In this document: piece after piece, positions 8,135 to 15,345 of the stretch
How the letters are laid out: each line of letters opens with the position of its first letter
How positions within the stretch are numbered: position 1 is the first letter of the stretch
Assembly: GCA_937892135.1 (NCBI GenBank)
Contig: CALAUK010000017.1
Span: forward strand, 1-15,345
Direction of reading: 5' to 3'
DNA from: an uncultured Clostridia bacterium
Lineage (GTDB): Bacteria > Bacillota > Clostridia > UBA1381 > UMGS1253
DNA: 15,345 bases
Translations under genes and position numbers: made by a program
Notes under the pieces: generated by a model
What the model was told of the DNA's origin: nothing
What the model saw: only the letters and a program-made list of their open reading frames with translations
The model's database searches: none

Positions 8135-10224
8135 TTTTTACTACCGCCTGTCTCATACTTGCAGTTTTCGTTACTGCATACTATTTTTCCAAAGCTTCCT
8201 CTTGAGGTTTTCTTTAATAAAACAAAGCCGCACTCAGGGCAGGTTTTATCCTTTTGAGGAATGTCCCAAGTCATAAAGTCGCAAGTCGGATTATCTTCAC
8301 AGCCATAATACACTCTGCCCGTTTTGCTCTTCTTTTGTAAAATTTCCTTACCGCACTTAGGACAGCTTGCACCCGTTCCGTTTCTTATCGCCTTGGCATT
8401 TTTACATTCAGGATAACCCGGACACGCTAAAAACTTTCCGTACTTACCCATCTTATAAACCATCATACGGCCGCATTTGTCGCACTTAACATCTGAAACC
8501 TCATCTTTAATCTTAACTCTTTCAACCTCTTTTTCCGCTTTTATAACGTCTTCTTCAAAGGCAGGATAGAAATCGCGGATTACCTTTTTCCATTCAACAT
8601 TTCCGCCCTCGACCTCATCAAGCAAAGACTCCATATTTGCGGTAAACTCTATATCAACAATATTCTTAAAATTCTCTTTTAATATCTCATTTGTAACTCT
8701 TCCAAGCTCTGTCGGCATAAAAGCTTTTTTCTCTCTTGTTACATAACCACGCTGAAGAATAGTTGTAATTGTAGGCATATAGGTAGACGGTCTTCCTATT
8801 CCCTCTTCCTCTAAAGCCTTAATCAGTGTCGCCTCTGTATATCTTGCGGGAGGCTGTGTAAAGTGCTGTTTTGCATCTATGCTCTTTAAGTTTACATTTT
8901 GTCCTTTAACAAGCTTTGGTAAAGCTGTTTCTTTTTCTTCTTGCTCGTTATCGGTTCCCTCAACATAAAGCTTCATATATCCATCAAACAATACTCTAAA
9001 GCCACTTGCCTTAAAGGTGTAGTTTTTAGCCTTTATATCAACTGCCATATTTTCCACTATTGCAGAAGACATCTGACACGCAACAAATCTTTCCCAGATA
9101 AGCTTATATAGCTTATACTGGTCATTTGTAAGCTGACCTTTAACTACCTGAGGTGTTATAGCTACATTAGTCGGACGGATTGCTTCGTGCGCATCCTGAG
9201 CGGTTTTCTTTGTCTTAAACACTCTTGCTGACTTAGGAAGATACTTTTCTCCAAATACCTCACCGATATATCCTCTTACTGCACCAAGCGCCTCGCTTGC
9301 GATACGGATTGAGTCTGTTCTCATATAAGTTATAAGACCTATCTTTCCAAAGCCCTTTAAGCTTACACCTTCATACAAAGTCTGCGCTACCTGCATAGTT
9401 TTCTTTGACTGGAAGTTAATTTTTCTTGATGCTTCCTGCTGAAGTGTAGAAGTTGTAAACGGAGGTGCGGGAGCTTTTGTGTTTTCCGCTGTTTTTATTT
9501 CATCAACAACATAGCTTGCGCCCTTTAAATCCTCTAAAATTTTATTTGCATCGGCTTCATTTGAAAGCTCTTTTTTCTTTCCATTTTCACCAAAGAAAGA
9601 TGCCTTAAAGCTCTTCTTTAAAGTGCCCTCTTCAAAAAGCGCACCAATAGTCCAGTACTCCTTTGGAATAAACGCCTCAATTTCGTCCTCACGGTCACAA
9701 ATAAGCCTTGTCGCAACACTCTGCACTCTACCTGCGCTAAGCCCTTTTTTAACCTTTTTCCACAAGATAGGGCTTATCTTATAGCCTACAATTCTGTCTA
9801 AAACACGCCTTGCCTGCTGAGCATCAACAAGGCAGGTGTCAATCGCTCTCGGCTCTTTTATAGCCTTTTGCACAGCAGTTTTTGTTATCTCATTAAAGCA
9901 CACTCGAAGTGCAGTTTTGTCATCAAGCTCAAGGGCATTTTTAAGATGCCAGCTTATAGCTTCACCCTCACGGTCAGGGTCAGTTGCAAGATAAACCTTA
10001 TCTGCAGCTTTAGCCTCTTTTTTAAGCTTTGAAAGAAGGTCTCCCTTTCCTCTTATGGTTATATATTTAGGTTCAAAATCATTTTTTGTATCTATTCCCA
10101 GATTGCTCTTAGGAAGGTCTATTATATGCCCCATAGAAGCAGACACACTATATCCTTTTCCCAGGTATTTTTCAATAGTTTCCGCTTTAGCCGGAGACTC
10201 AACTATTACAAGTTTCTTTGCCAC
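8131..10224 (-). CDS. topA: DNA topoisomerase I (type IA)
   Basis: This 697-residue enzyme relaxes negative supercoils through a 5'-phosphotyrosine intermediate. The TOPRIM domain starts at KKLVIVESPAKAETIEKYLG and includes MGHIIDLP and the metal-binding YLATDPDREGEAISWHL. The catalytic tyrosine is Tyr300 in IGLITYMRTDS. GRPSTYMPTITTILQRGYV is the conserved core motif near residues 477-495. The C-terminus carries three four-cysteine zinc ribbons: Cys581/584/601/607, 621/624/642/648 and 662/665/683/688. I chose the GTG at 10224 because GGAGGG lies 6 nt upstream and because the family begins MAKKLVIVESPAK. A TTG at 10242 in the same frame would place the ribosome site inside the gene. It lies 21 nt after dprA and overlaps trmFO by 4 nt. 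Confidence 0.97.
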   Translation of the reverse strand: MAKKLVIVESPAKAETIEKYLGKGYSVSASMGHIIDLPKSNLGIDTKNDFEPKYITIRGKGDLLSKLKKEAKAADKVYLATDPDREGEAISWHLKNALELDDKTALRVCFNEITKTAVQKAIKEPRAIDTCLVDAQQARRVLDRIVGYKISPILWKKVKKGLSAGRVQSVATRLICDREDEIEAFIPKEYWTIGALFEEGTLKKSFKASFFGENGKKKELSNEADANKILEDLKGASYVVDEIKTAENTKAPAPPFTTSTLQQEASRKINFQSKKTMQVAQTLYEGVSLKGFGKIGLITYMRTDSIRIASEALGAVRGYIGEVFGEKYLPKSARVFKTKKTAQDAHEAIRPTNVAITPQVVKGQLTNDQYKLYKLIWERFVACQMSSAIVENMAVDIKAKNYTFKASGFRVLFDGYMKLYVEGTDNEQEEKETALPKLVKGQNVNLKSIDAKQHFTQPPARYTEATLIKALEEEGIGRPSTYMPTITTILQRGYVTREKKAFMPTELGRVTNEILKENFKNIVDIEFTANMESLLDEVEGGNVEWKKVIRDFYPAFEEDVIKAEKEVERVKIKDEVSDVKCDKCGRMMVYKMGKYGKFLACPGYPECKNAKAIRNGTGASCPKCGKEILQKKSKTGRVYYGCEDNPTCDFMTWDIPQKDKTCPECGFVLLKKTSRGSFGKIVCSNENCKYETGGSKK

Positions 10225-10245
10225 AATAATCCCTCCATACAAACT

Positions 10246-11331
10246 CTATTTAAGAAAAATGCTTCCGTTTTCTATTCCTATAATATCCAAAATTTCAAGC
10301 GTTGTCAGCTCTCTTGCAAGATCTTTATAGCTTATATCAAGCCTTTCGCAAAGCTCGTCTTCCGAAAGCTTATTATATCCTAATTCAGAGAGTATTCTCT
10401 GCTGAACAGAAGATATGTTTTTACTTTTTTCCTGTCTCTTTGCTTCAGGCGAAGGCCTTTTATCATAAGAAAAGTACTCGCATAAAATATCATCCGAGGT
10501 TACAACAAGCTTTGCCGCACCTTCGGACAAAAGTGCATTTCCGCCCTCATTTATAGGCTCTATGTTACCTACAACGCAAAACAAATCTCGCCCCATATCA
10601 AGAGCCATCCTTGCAGTAATTAAGCTTCCGCTCCTTACAGGCGCCTGACACACAAACACGCCCCTCGCAAGCCCCGCAATTATCCGGTTTCTTCTTGGAA
10701 AATCTATCTTGCTCCATCCGTATCCCGGAGGATGCTCAGAAACTACTGCGCCATTTTCAATAATTCTTTTGTAAAGTCTTGCGTTTTCAGGAGGATAAAT
10801 CTTATCTATTGAAGTTCCCAGAACCGCAATAGTTTTTCCTCCTCCGTCAAGAGCACCTGTGTTCACCGCAGAATCAATTCCGCGAGCCATACCGCTCACT
10901 AGCAAAACTCCGCTTTCGGCAAGCTCCTTTGAAATGTTATATGCAGCACTTTCTCCGTATTTATTACAATTTCTCGTGCCGACTCCTGAAATAATAACCT
11001 CGTGTTTAAGGCACGAAACATCTCCTCTTACATATAAAAGCGGAGGTGGCTCAAAAATATGCCTTAAAGGCTCAGGATATTCATCGTCTTCTATCGAAAT
11101 AATACTAACCTTTAGTGCGCTGCACCAGTTTAATGTCTGATATACTTTTATAAGACTTTTATCCGAAAGCTTCCTTTTAATATTAGGTTTAAAATTAAAC
11201 TCATCAAACACGTCTGCATAATATATTTCTTCGATATCTCCAAAACATTCAAGAAGCTTATAAATTTCGGCATCAGTATACGGAAAAATGTTTTTAAGCC
11301 ACATCCATATATGCTTTCTGTTTACCTCCAT
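10246..11331 (-). CDS. dprA: DNA processing protein DprA
   Basis: This 361-residue protein binds incoming single-stranded DNA during natural transformation and loads RecA; it is also widespread in species not known to be competent. A short N-terminal helical region precedes the Rossmann-like DprA domain. That domain contains GVGTRNCNKYG, VSGMARGID (146-153), AVLGTSIDKIYPPEN, FPRRNRIIAGLA (211-222) and SGSLITARMA. The C-terminal ~55 residues, from about SSVQQRILSELG onward, form the winged-helix domain often found in Firmicutes DprA. The ATG at 11331 has GGAGG 9 nt upstream. A TTG two codons earlier would be only 3 nt from that site. It is first in the minus-strand operon and follows a candidate sigma-A promoter. 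Family assignment is very secure; no other competence genes are in the window. Confidence 0.96.
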   Translation of the reverse strand: MEVNRKHIWMWLKNIFPYTDAEIYKLLECFGDIEEIYYADVFDEFNFKPNIKRKLSDKSLIKVYQTLNWCSALKVSIISIEDDEYPEPLRHIFEPPPLLYVRGDVSCLKHEVIISGVGTRNCNKYGESAAYNISKELAESGVLLVSGMARGIDSAVNTGALDGGGKTIAVLGTSIDKIYPPENARLYKRIIENGAVVSEHPPGYGWSKIDFPRRNRIIAGLARGVFVCQAPVRSGSLITARMALDMGRDLFCVVGNIEPINEGGNALLSEGAAKLVVTSDDILCEYFSYDKRPSPEAKRQEKSKNISSVQQRILSELGYNKLSEDELCERLDISYKDLARELTTLEILDIIGIENGSIFLK

Positions 11332-11374
11332 TTTCAAACGCCTCCAAAGTTTTAAACATACCTACATACATTTT

Positions 11375-11403
11375 ACCATACTATATTTTTTTTATTTTGT
11401 CAA
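11375..11403 (-). promoter_or_regulatory. Candidate sigma-A promoter for dprA-topA-trmFO operon
   Basis: On the minus strand, a perfect TTGACA (11403-11398) is followed after 17 nt by TATGGT (11380-11375), a four-of-six match to the -10 consensus. The site lies about 45 bp upstream of the dprA start in an AT-rich divergent intergenic region. The weak -10 makes this less certain than the pheA promoter. Confidence 0.55.
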
Positions 11404-11454
11404 ACATTTTTTCATATTTTATGTTAATATGTCTTTCTTCATACTAATTTCCGG

Positions 11455-11483
11455 TTGACAACAAGGCTTTTTTTGAGTATTAT
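11455..11483 (+). promoter_or_regulatory. Sigma-A promoter for pheA-prmA
   Basis: TTGACA (11455-11460) and TATTAT (11478-11483) are separated by exactly 17 bp, placing the transcript start near 11490, about 34 nt before the pheA ATG. A TATAAT at 11483-11488 lies too far from the -35 (22 bp) to be the better match. No attenuator or T-box is visible in this short leader. Confidence 0.78.
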
Positions 11484-11523
11484 ATAATAAGGTATAAACA
11501 AACTTTTAAAGAAGGTTTTAAAT

Positions 11524-12639
11524 ATGCGTGATTTAAAAGATATTCGCACAGAGATTAATGAAACAGACAAAAAAATAACAGAGCTTTTTGAAAAGAGAAT
11601 GGATTTATCAAAAGAGGTTGCTGAATATAAAATTGCAAACTCTCTTCCCGTTTTTGACTCAAAACGCGAAGAAGAAAAGCTAAAATCTGTTCGCTCATTA
11701 GTTAAAAACAAGCTTTATGAAGACTGGGCAGTTAAGCTTATAAATGACCTTATGCTATACTCTAAAGAGTATCAAAGAAAATTAACTTCTAAAAAAGCTG
11801 AGAGCGTGAAAACCGTGTCAAACGGCAAAATAGCGTTTCAGGGAATTTCAGGCGCAAACAGCGAGGAAGCTGCTATCGCCTACTTCGGTAATGATAATAC
11901 TTTTTTGCCTTCAGACACTTTTGAAGATGTGTTTAAAAAAGTAACAGACGGCACTTGTGATTTTGGCGTTGTTCCTTTCGAAAACTCATCAACGGGAACA
12001 ATTTCCGATGTGTTTGACCTTTTGTTAAAATACGATTTATATATCGTGGGCGAATATATTCTTAAAATCAATCACAGACTACAAGCTTTAGAGGGCGCAA
12101 AGCTCAGCGATATAAAAACCATTGTTTCGCATCCTCAGGCGCTGTATCAGTGCAGTAATTTTTTAAATTCTTTGCCCGATGTTAAAAAAGAGCCTTTTTT
12201 AAATACGGCACTTTCAGCAAAGCTTGTTAAAGAAAAAAACGATTTAAGTATAGCGGCAATAGCTTCTCCAAGGGCGGCGGAGGCTTACGGGCTTACTGTT
12301 TTAAAAACAGATATAGCAGATTTTCGCCAGAATCAGACAAGATTTATAATAATATCAAAGCAAAGTGCACCTCTTGAAAAAGCTGACAAGGCTTCTGCAA
12401 TTTTCGGCCTTTCGCACACTCAGGGCTCGCTTTCTTCATACCTTTCAAACTTTTCTAAATATAACACAAATTTATTAAAGCTTGAATCCCGCCCTGCGAA
12501 AGACAATATAAGTAAAATTAACTTTTTTGTCGACTTTGAGTCTGACTCATCTTATGAAAATTTTGAAAAGCTTTTAGAGTGCCTTGAAACCGAGGCTTCA
12601 TACTTTAAGCTTTTAGGCAAATACAAAAGCAACTCATAA
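11524..12639 (+). CDS. pheA: Bifunctional chorismate mutase / prephenate dehydratase (P-protein)
   Basis: This 371-residue fusion converts chorismate to prephenate and then to phenylpyruvate, the route to phenylalanine. Residues 1-88 are an AroQ-type chorismate mutase, with IRTEINETDKKITELFEKR and likely active-site Arg8, Arg25 and Lys36. Residues 102-280 form the dehydratase, with KIAFQGISGANSEEAA, VVPFENSSTGTISDVFDLL, VSHPQALYQC and the catalytic-site motif NQTRF (270-274). The ACT domain (about 290-365) contains the phenylalanine-binding ESRP motif (321-324). The usual GALV motif reads GSLS (301-304), so feedback binding is likely but slightly altered. GAAGG precedes the ATG with about 8-nt spacing. 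It is followed 11 nt later by prmA, an unrelated function. The enzyme assignment is secure. Confidence 0.95.
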   Translation: MRDLKDIRTEINETDKKITELFEKRMDLSKEVAEYKIANSLPVFDSKREEEKLKSVRSLVKNKLYEDWAVKLINDLMLYSKEYQRKLTSKKAESVKTVSNGKIAFQGISGANSEEAAIAYFGNDNTFLPSDTFEDVFKKVTDGTCDFGVVPFENSSTGTISDVFDLLLKYDLYIVGEYILKINHRLQALEGAKLSDIKTIVSHPQALYQCSNFLNSLPDVKKEPFLNTALSAKLVKEKNDLSIAAIASPRAAEAYGLTVLKTDIADFRQNQTRFIIISKQSAPLEKADKASAIFGLSHTQGSLSSYLSNFSKYNTNLLKLESRPAKDNISKINFFVDFESDSSYENFEKLLECLETEASYFKLLGKYKSNS

Positions 12640-12650
12640 AGGAGAATAAT

Positions 12651-13616
12651 ATGAACTGGATAAAACTATCTATATTAACAACTACCGAGGCAATAGAGGC
12701 AGTATGCGGCAAGCTGTACTCCATAGGAATTACGGGCCTTGAAATTGAAGATTCAAACGATTTTAATGACTTTTTAGAAAACAGCACACAGTTCTGGGAC
12801 TATGTTGATGATGATTTAATGAAGAGGGCATCCTCTCCTACATATATAAGAGTCTATGTAACAGATAATGCCACAGGCCACGAGCAGTATTCTATGATAA
12901 AAACTGCCTTAGCTGAGCTAAAGGCCACCGATGATAACGGCTTTTTCGGAGAGCTTACCGTTACAGCCGACAACATAAAAGAGCAGGACTGGGCTGAAAA
13001 CTGGAAACAGTACTATAAGCCTCTTACAGTGGGCGAAAAAATACTTATCGTTCCCGAATGGGAAGAAGCTCCCAATGCAGACGGCAAGGTAGTCTTTACA
13101 ATTAACCCGGGAATGAGCTTTGGCACAGGCACACATCAGAGCACACAGCTTTGCATCGAAAGCCTTGAAAAACACATAAAAGAATCCGACAGCGTGCTTG
13201 ATTTAGGCTGCGGCAGCGGAATTTTATCAATCATATCTATGCTTTTAGGCGCTGACCACGCCCTTGCGGTAGACATTGACCCTAATGCAACTAAAATTGC
13301 ACTTGAAAACGCGGAGAAAAACGGCATAAGCCTTGAGAAATATAAAACGGCTGCAGGTAACATTTTAACAGACGAAAAGTTAAAAGCTCTCGTTCACAAA
13401 GAAAAATATGACATAATTTTAGCAAATATTGTTGCAGATGTTATATGCGCTCTTTCGGACGATGCAAAAAAAGCTCTAAAAGAGGGCGGTGTTTTTATAA
13501 CATCAGGAATAATCTTGGAAAGAATTGAAGATGTTAAAAAAGCTCTTATCAATTCAGGTTTTGAAATCGTAGACGTTTTCGAAAAAGGCGAGTGGGCATC
13601 AATTACTGCAAAATAA
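12651..13616 (+). CDS. prmA: Ribosomal protein L11 methyltransferase PrmA
   Basis: This 321-residue SAM-dependent methyltransferase trimethylates lysines and the N-terminus of ribosomal protein L11. The N-terminal L11-binding domain begins MNWIKLSILTTTEAIEAV. The linker region contains EQDWAENWKQYYKPL (111-125). The catalytic domain has INPGMSFGTGTHQSTQLC (151-168), the SAM-binding motif LDLGCGSGILSI (183-194), AVDIDPNA and ILANIVADV (256-264, the motif IV position). Length is normal. AAAGGAG (12638-12644) overlaps the pheA stop and sits 6 nt before the ATG. In many Firmicutes prmA is directly followed by rsmE. Here rsmE also follows, but after a strong terminator and a new promoter. Confidence 0.96.
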   Translation: MNWIKLSILTTTEAIEAVCGKLYSIGITGLEIEDSNDFNDFLENSTQFWDYVDDDLMKRASSPTYIRVYVTDNATGHEQYSMIKTALAELKATDDNGFFGELTVTADNIKEQDWAENWKQYYKPLTVGEKILIVPEWEEAPNADGKVVFTINPGMSFGTGTHQSTQLCIESLEKHIKESDSVLDLGCGSGILSIISMLLGADHALAVDIDPNATKIALENAEKNGISLEKYKTAAGNILTDEKLKALVHKEKYDIILANIVADVICALSDDAKKALKEGGVFITSGIILERIEDVKKALINSGFEIVDVFEKGEWASITAK

Positions 13617-13622
13617 TGCTTT

Positions 13623-13669
13623 TTTGGGCGGTACTCCTCAAGGAGTATCGCCCAAATGTTGTTTTTTGT
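13623..13669 (+). terminator. Intrinsic terminator after prmA
   Basis: TTTGGGCGGTACTCC (13623-13637) pairs with GGAGTATCGCCCAAA (13642-13656) across a TCAA loop, giving a 15-bp stem with one G-U pair. A T-rich tract with six consecutive T residues follows. It begins only 6 nt after the prmA stop. Confidence 0.92.
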
Positions 13670-13690
13670 TGAATAATTGCGATTTTTATA

Positions 13691-13719
13691 TTGATTTTTT
13701 GTTTGTTTAGTGGTATTAT
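13691..13719 (+). promoter_or_regulatory. Extended -10 promoter for rsmE
   Basis: TTGATT (13691-13696), a 17-bp spacer and TATTAT (13714-13719). The -10 is preceded by TGG, which supplies the TGn extension. The start point would be near 13726, about 29 nt before the rsmE ATG. Confidence 0.7.
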
Positions 13720-13754
13720 ATATTTATATTTAGATTTAAGAGGTTCCTAGAATT

Positions 13755-14486
13755 ATGCCAAGATTTTTTTCAAAAAACATAAACGGCGAAAAATGCGTCA
13801 TAACAGGTGACGACGCAAAGCACATTTCAAAAGTTCTTCGTATGCGCACAGGCGATGAGGTTACTGTGTGTGATACAGAGGGGCATGATTATCTCTGTAA
13901 AATAGAAGATATTTCAAAAACTGAAGTTGTTTTAAAGGTGTGTTCTGTTTTGGAGTCCGTTTCGGAGTCCGATGTTAAAATAAGCGTTTTTCAGGCATTG
14001 CCAAAGGCATCTAAGATGGAAACCATAATTCAGAAATGCACAGAGCTTGGGGCCTATGAATTTTTCCCGTGTGCGCTTTCAAGATGCGTTGTAAAGTTTG
14101 AAAATAAATCTGATGCAAGCAAAAAAGCCGAGCGTTGGCAGGCTATAAGCGAGGCTGCGGCAAAGCAGTCTATGCGAGGGATAATTCCAAAGGTTCACTC
14201 CCCTGTTTCTTTTTTAGAGGCAATAGAGAAGCTAAAAACCTTTGACCTTTGTTTTGTATGCTACGAAAATGAAACCGAAACAACCTTAAAGTCTCTGCTT
14301 TCTTCAAAAAGCGATGTGAAAAATGTTGCTTTTCTGATTGGTCCGGAGGGCGGAATTGCAGACGAGGAGGCAAAGCTTCTTTCAGAGCATAATATAAAAA
14401 CAGTTTCGCTCGGAAAAAGAATTTTAAGAACTGAAACTGCGCCTGTTGCTGTTTTGGCAATGTTAAATTATGAGTTTGACAAATGA
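13755..14486 (+). CDS. rsmE: 16S rRNA (uracil-1498-N3)-methyltransferase RsmE
   Basis: This 243-residue SPOUT-family methyltransferase modifies U1498 of 16S rRNA on the 30S subunit. The N-terminal PUA-like part begins MPRFF and contains DDAKHISKVLRMRTGDEV. The SPOUT domain shows QALPKASKMETIIQKCTELG (80-99) and EAAAKQSMRG (133-142). The knotted SAM site has LIGPEGGIADEE (194-205) and LGKRILRTETAPVAVLAMLNY (219-239). AAGAGG lies 11 nt before the ATG, a slightly long spacing. The gene is transcribed from its own promoter after the prmA terminator. Its last codons contain the -35 box of the next gene's promoter, and no terminator follows, so some readthrough into the membrane protein gene is possible. 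Confidence 0.96.
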   Translation: MPRFFSKNINGEKCVITGDDAKHISKVLRMRTGDEVTVCDTEGHDYLCKIEDISKTEVVLKVCSVLESVSESDVKISVFQALPKASKMETIIQKCTELGAYEFFPCALSRCVVKFENKSDASKKAERWQAISEAAAKQSMRGIIPKVHSPVSFLEAIEKLKTFDLCFVCYENETETTLKSLLSSKSDVKNVAFLIGPEGGIADEEAKLLSEHNIKTVSLGKRILRTETAPVAVLAMLNYEFDK

Positions 14487-14504
14487 CATTTTTTGTGGTA
14501 TACT
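14476..14504 (+). promoter_or_regulatory. Strong sigma-A promoter inside the rsmE 3' end
   Basis: A perfect TTGACA (14476-14481) lies in the last codons of rsmE and is followed after 17 bp by TATACT (14499-14504). TGG directly precedes the -10, supplying an extended -10 element. Transcription would begin near 14511. This is the closest match to consensus in the window. Confidence 0.8.
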
Positions 14505-14510
14505 TATTTT

Positions 14511-14599
14511 TAGTGAATGAAATTAATAAGGGCACTATCCGCCTGCAGTAGTGTGTGCTTTTTATAAAATTTTGTGGGCAGAAAGGCTACGGAAAAACT
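14511..14599 (+). promoter_or_regulatory. Leader with possible hairpin/pseudoknot upstream of membrane protein gene
   Basis: This is an untranslated leader of about 90 nt. CACTA (14533-14537) can pair with TAGTG (14549-14553) around an 11-nt loop. The loop bases TCCG (14538-14541) are complementary to CGGA (14590-14593), which contains the only GGA close to the ATG at 14600. GCAC (14532-14535) could instead pair with GTGC (14555-14558), followed by five T residues. It matches no riboswitch class I can recognise. Pairing was found by eye, and short matches like these can arise by chance. Confidence 0.3.
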
Positions 14600-15148
14600 A
14601 TGATCAGAATAGACACTGATAATATCAAGAGTCTTGATGAAAAGAAATTTATTGAAAATCGTTTAAACAACAGAATACTTCTTAATGTTTTATATACTCT
14701 TTTAGCTTACATAATGCTGTTTATATCATATAGATATATGTCAGGCTTTAATGGTATGAGGATTGATGTTATAGAGCCTGCAAGGCATTTTATGGTGGGA
14801 GTGTTAATAGTCTTTCTTCTTTTGGCAATCGGGTTTTATGTGTGGTCTTGCCTCATTAAAGAAAATGACTTAAGAAAATCAACAGTGAGAAATCACTCGT
14901 ATATGTTATTGGGATTTTCGGTTGCAAGCTTTATTTTAAACCTGACATTTTATCTTAAGTACCTTTTCCCCATTGAATCAACATCAGGAGTTTTAAGAAG
15001 CTTCGTAAACACATTAAGAAATCCCCGTAATGACCTTGTTATTGTAGCAGTTCTTATTGCAGCTTCATTTATTATTTTATCAGTATATAACATTTTAGTA
15101 TATCGTAAACTTTCAAAGATTACAAAAAAATCTCTTTCAAAAAATTAA
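14600..15148 (+). CDS. Hypothetical four-helix integral membrane protein
   Basis: I do not recognise this 182-residue protein. A short charged N-terminus (1-25) is followed by four hydrophobic segments: about 26-44 (LLNVLYTLLAYIMLFIS), 63-86 (FMVGVLIVFLLLAIGFYVW), 101-120 and 145-168 (LVIVAVLIAASFIILSVYNIL). The lysine-rich tail KITKKSLSKN and the charged N-terminus suggest that both ends are cytoplasmic. There is no signal peptidase site and no catalytic motif. I chose the ATG at 14600. A GTG at 14555 would add 15 residues without a better ribosome site, and the GGA at 14591-14593 is the only nearby Shine-Dalgarno-like match. It is monocistronic, with a strong promoter and its own terminator. 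The existence of the gene is well supported by the membrane pattern and flanking signals. Confidence 0.8.
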   Translation: MIRIDTDNIKSLDEKKFIENRLNNRILLNVLYTLLAYIMLFISYRYMSGFNGMRIDVIEPARHFMVGVLIVFLLLAIGFYVWSCLIKENDLRKSTVRNHSYMLLGFSVASFILNLTFYLKYLFPIESTSGVLRSFVNTLRNPRNDLVIVAVLIAASFIILSVYNILVYRKLSKITKKSLSKN

Positions 15149-15157
15149 TTATTTAAC

Positions 15158-15192
15158 AAAAAAACAGCAGCTTGTTGAGCTGCTGTTTTTTT
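15158..15192. terminator. Bidirectional intrinsic terminator after the membrane protein gene
   Basis: ACAGCAGCT pairs perfectly with AGCTGCTGT around the loop TGTTG (15173-15177). The stem is extended by an A-run on the left and a seven-T run on the right. It lies 9 nt after the membrane protein stop and could also act on the opposite strand. Confidence 0.92.
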
Positions 15193-15199
15193 GTTTTCT

Positions 15200-15236
15200 T
15201 ATAAAACTGACGGATGCCCAAAGGACACCCGTCATT
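15200..15236 (-). terminator. Intrinsic terminator for the minus-strand gene at the right edge
   Basis: Read on the minus strand, TGACGGGTGTCC pairs with GGGCATCCGTCA around a TTT loop, using two G-U pairs, and is followed by GTTTTAT. On the plus strand these wobbles become mismatches, so the element is directional. It lies about 35 nt after the stop of the partial gene ending at 15269. Confidence 0.75.
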
Positions 15237-15268
15237 ATTTTATTCTTTAACTATCTGATATTTTCAGA

Positions 15269-15345
15269 TTACTTAGCTTTATCAACGCCGCCGCCGCGTG
15301 AAACCAATCTGTCGTAAGCTGCCTGCTTAATCTCGATCATCTTGC
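15269..15345 (-). CDS. 3' end of an unidentified minus-strand gene
   Basis: The minus strand is open from the window edge to a TAA at 15271-15269, giving 24 visible C-terminal residues that end in YDRLVSRGGGVDKAK. The G+C-richer codons (GGC repeated, CGC, GCT, AAG) and the terminator just downstream support a real, probably well-expressed gene. The fragment is too short for me to assign a family, and almost the whole gene lies outside the window. Confidence 0.6.
   Translation of the reverse strand, partial: KMIEIKQAAYDRLVSRGGGVDKAK

Noticed and set aside
7701..8276. A long plus-strand open frame (191 codons) antisense to trmFO and topA
   Set aside because: It lies wholly opposite two secure genes, lacks a ribosome site and family motifs, and has a composition expected of an antisense shadow.
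14170..14535. A minus-strand open frame (121 codons) antisense to rsmE
   Set aside because: It is opposite a secure rsmE, contains no recognisable motif and has no upstream signals.
14511..14599. A known riboswitch (ZTP/pfl because of CCGCCTG, or c-di-GMP) in the leader
   Set aside because: Only a few bases match; the conserved cores and stems of those classes are absent.
1..15345. Mobile element, CRISPR, defence system or prophage
   Set aside because: No transposase, integrase, direct or inverted repeats of useful length, spacer-repeat pattern or phage genes were seen; nearly all genes are housekeeping or metabolic.

Overview
The window is ordinary chromosomal DNA of low G+C content. It most likely comes from a Firmicutes bacterium of the class Clostridia. 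The evidence is the AT-rich sequence, strong AGGAGG-type ribosome binding sites, sigma-A-like promoters with 17-bp spacers, folate-dependent TrmFO (typical of Firmicutes), a fused chorismate mutase-prephenate dehydratase, and the dprA-topA-trmFO gene order common in Firmicutes. No tRNA, rRNA, CRISPR array, insertion sequence, phage gene or defence system was seen. The genes look intact, apart from two that are cut by the window edges.

Layout. (1) Positions 1-6143, plus strand: a run of four tightly spaced genes. They are glycogen/maltodextrin phosphorylase (5' end outside the window), a cytoplasmic neopullulanase-like GH13 hydrolase, an HI0933-family flavoprotein and a small amidohydrolase. 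The run ends in a bidirectional terminator. (2) Positions 11331-6169, minus strand: dprA, topA, trmFO and a gene for a shortened mannose-6-phosphate-isomerase-like protein. They are joined by a 21-nt gap, then a 4-nt overlap, then an 8-nt overlap. (3) Positions 11455-13669, plus strand: a good promoter, pheA (CM-PDT), prmA and a terminator, divergent from dprA. (4) Positions 13691-14486: rsmE with its own extended -10 promoter. (5) Positions 14476-15192: a strong promoter lying in the last codons of rsmE, a leader of about 90 nt with possible RNA structure, an unknown four-helix membrane protein and a terminator. (6) Right edge: the 3' end of an unidentified minus-strand gene with its own terminator.

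How the genes work together. The phosphorylase and GH13 enzyme form a cytosolic alpha-glucan degradation pair. The minus-strand operon combines DNA uptake/recombination (DprA), supercoil relaxation (TopA) and tRNA T-loop methylation (TrmFO). PrmA and RsmE are both translation-apparatus methyltransferases, and PheA supplies phenylpyruvate for phenylalanine.

I did not find a convincing undescribed system. The two points most worth a second look are the M6P-isomerase-like protein, which appears to have lost its metal ligands yet is tightly coupled to trmFO, and the structured leader upstream of the four-helix membrane protein.
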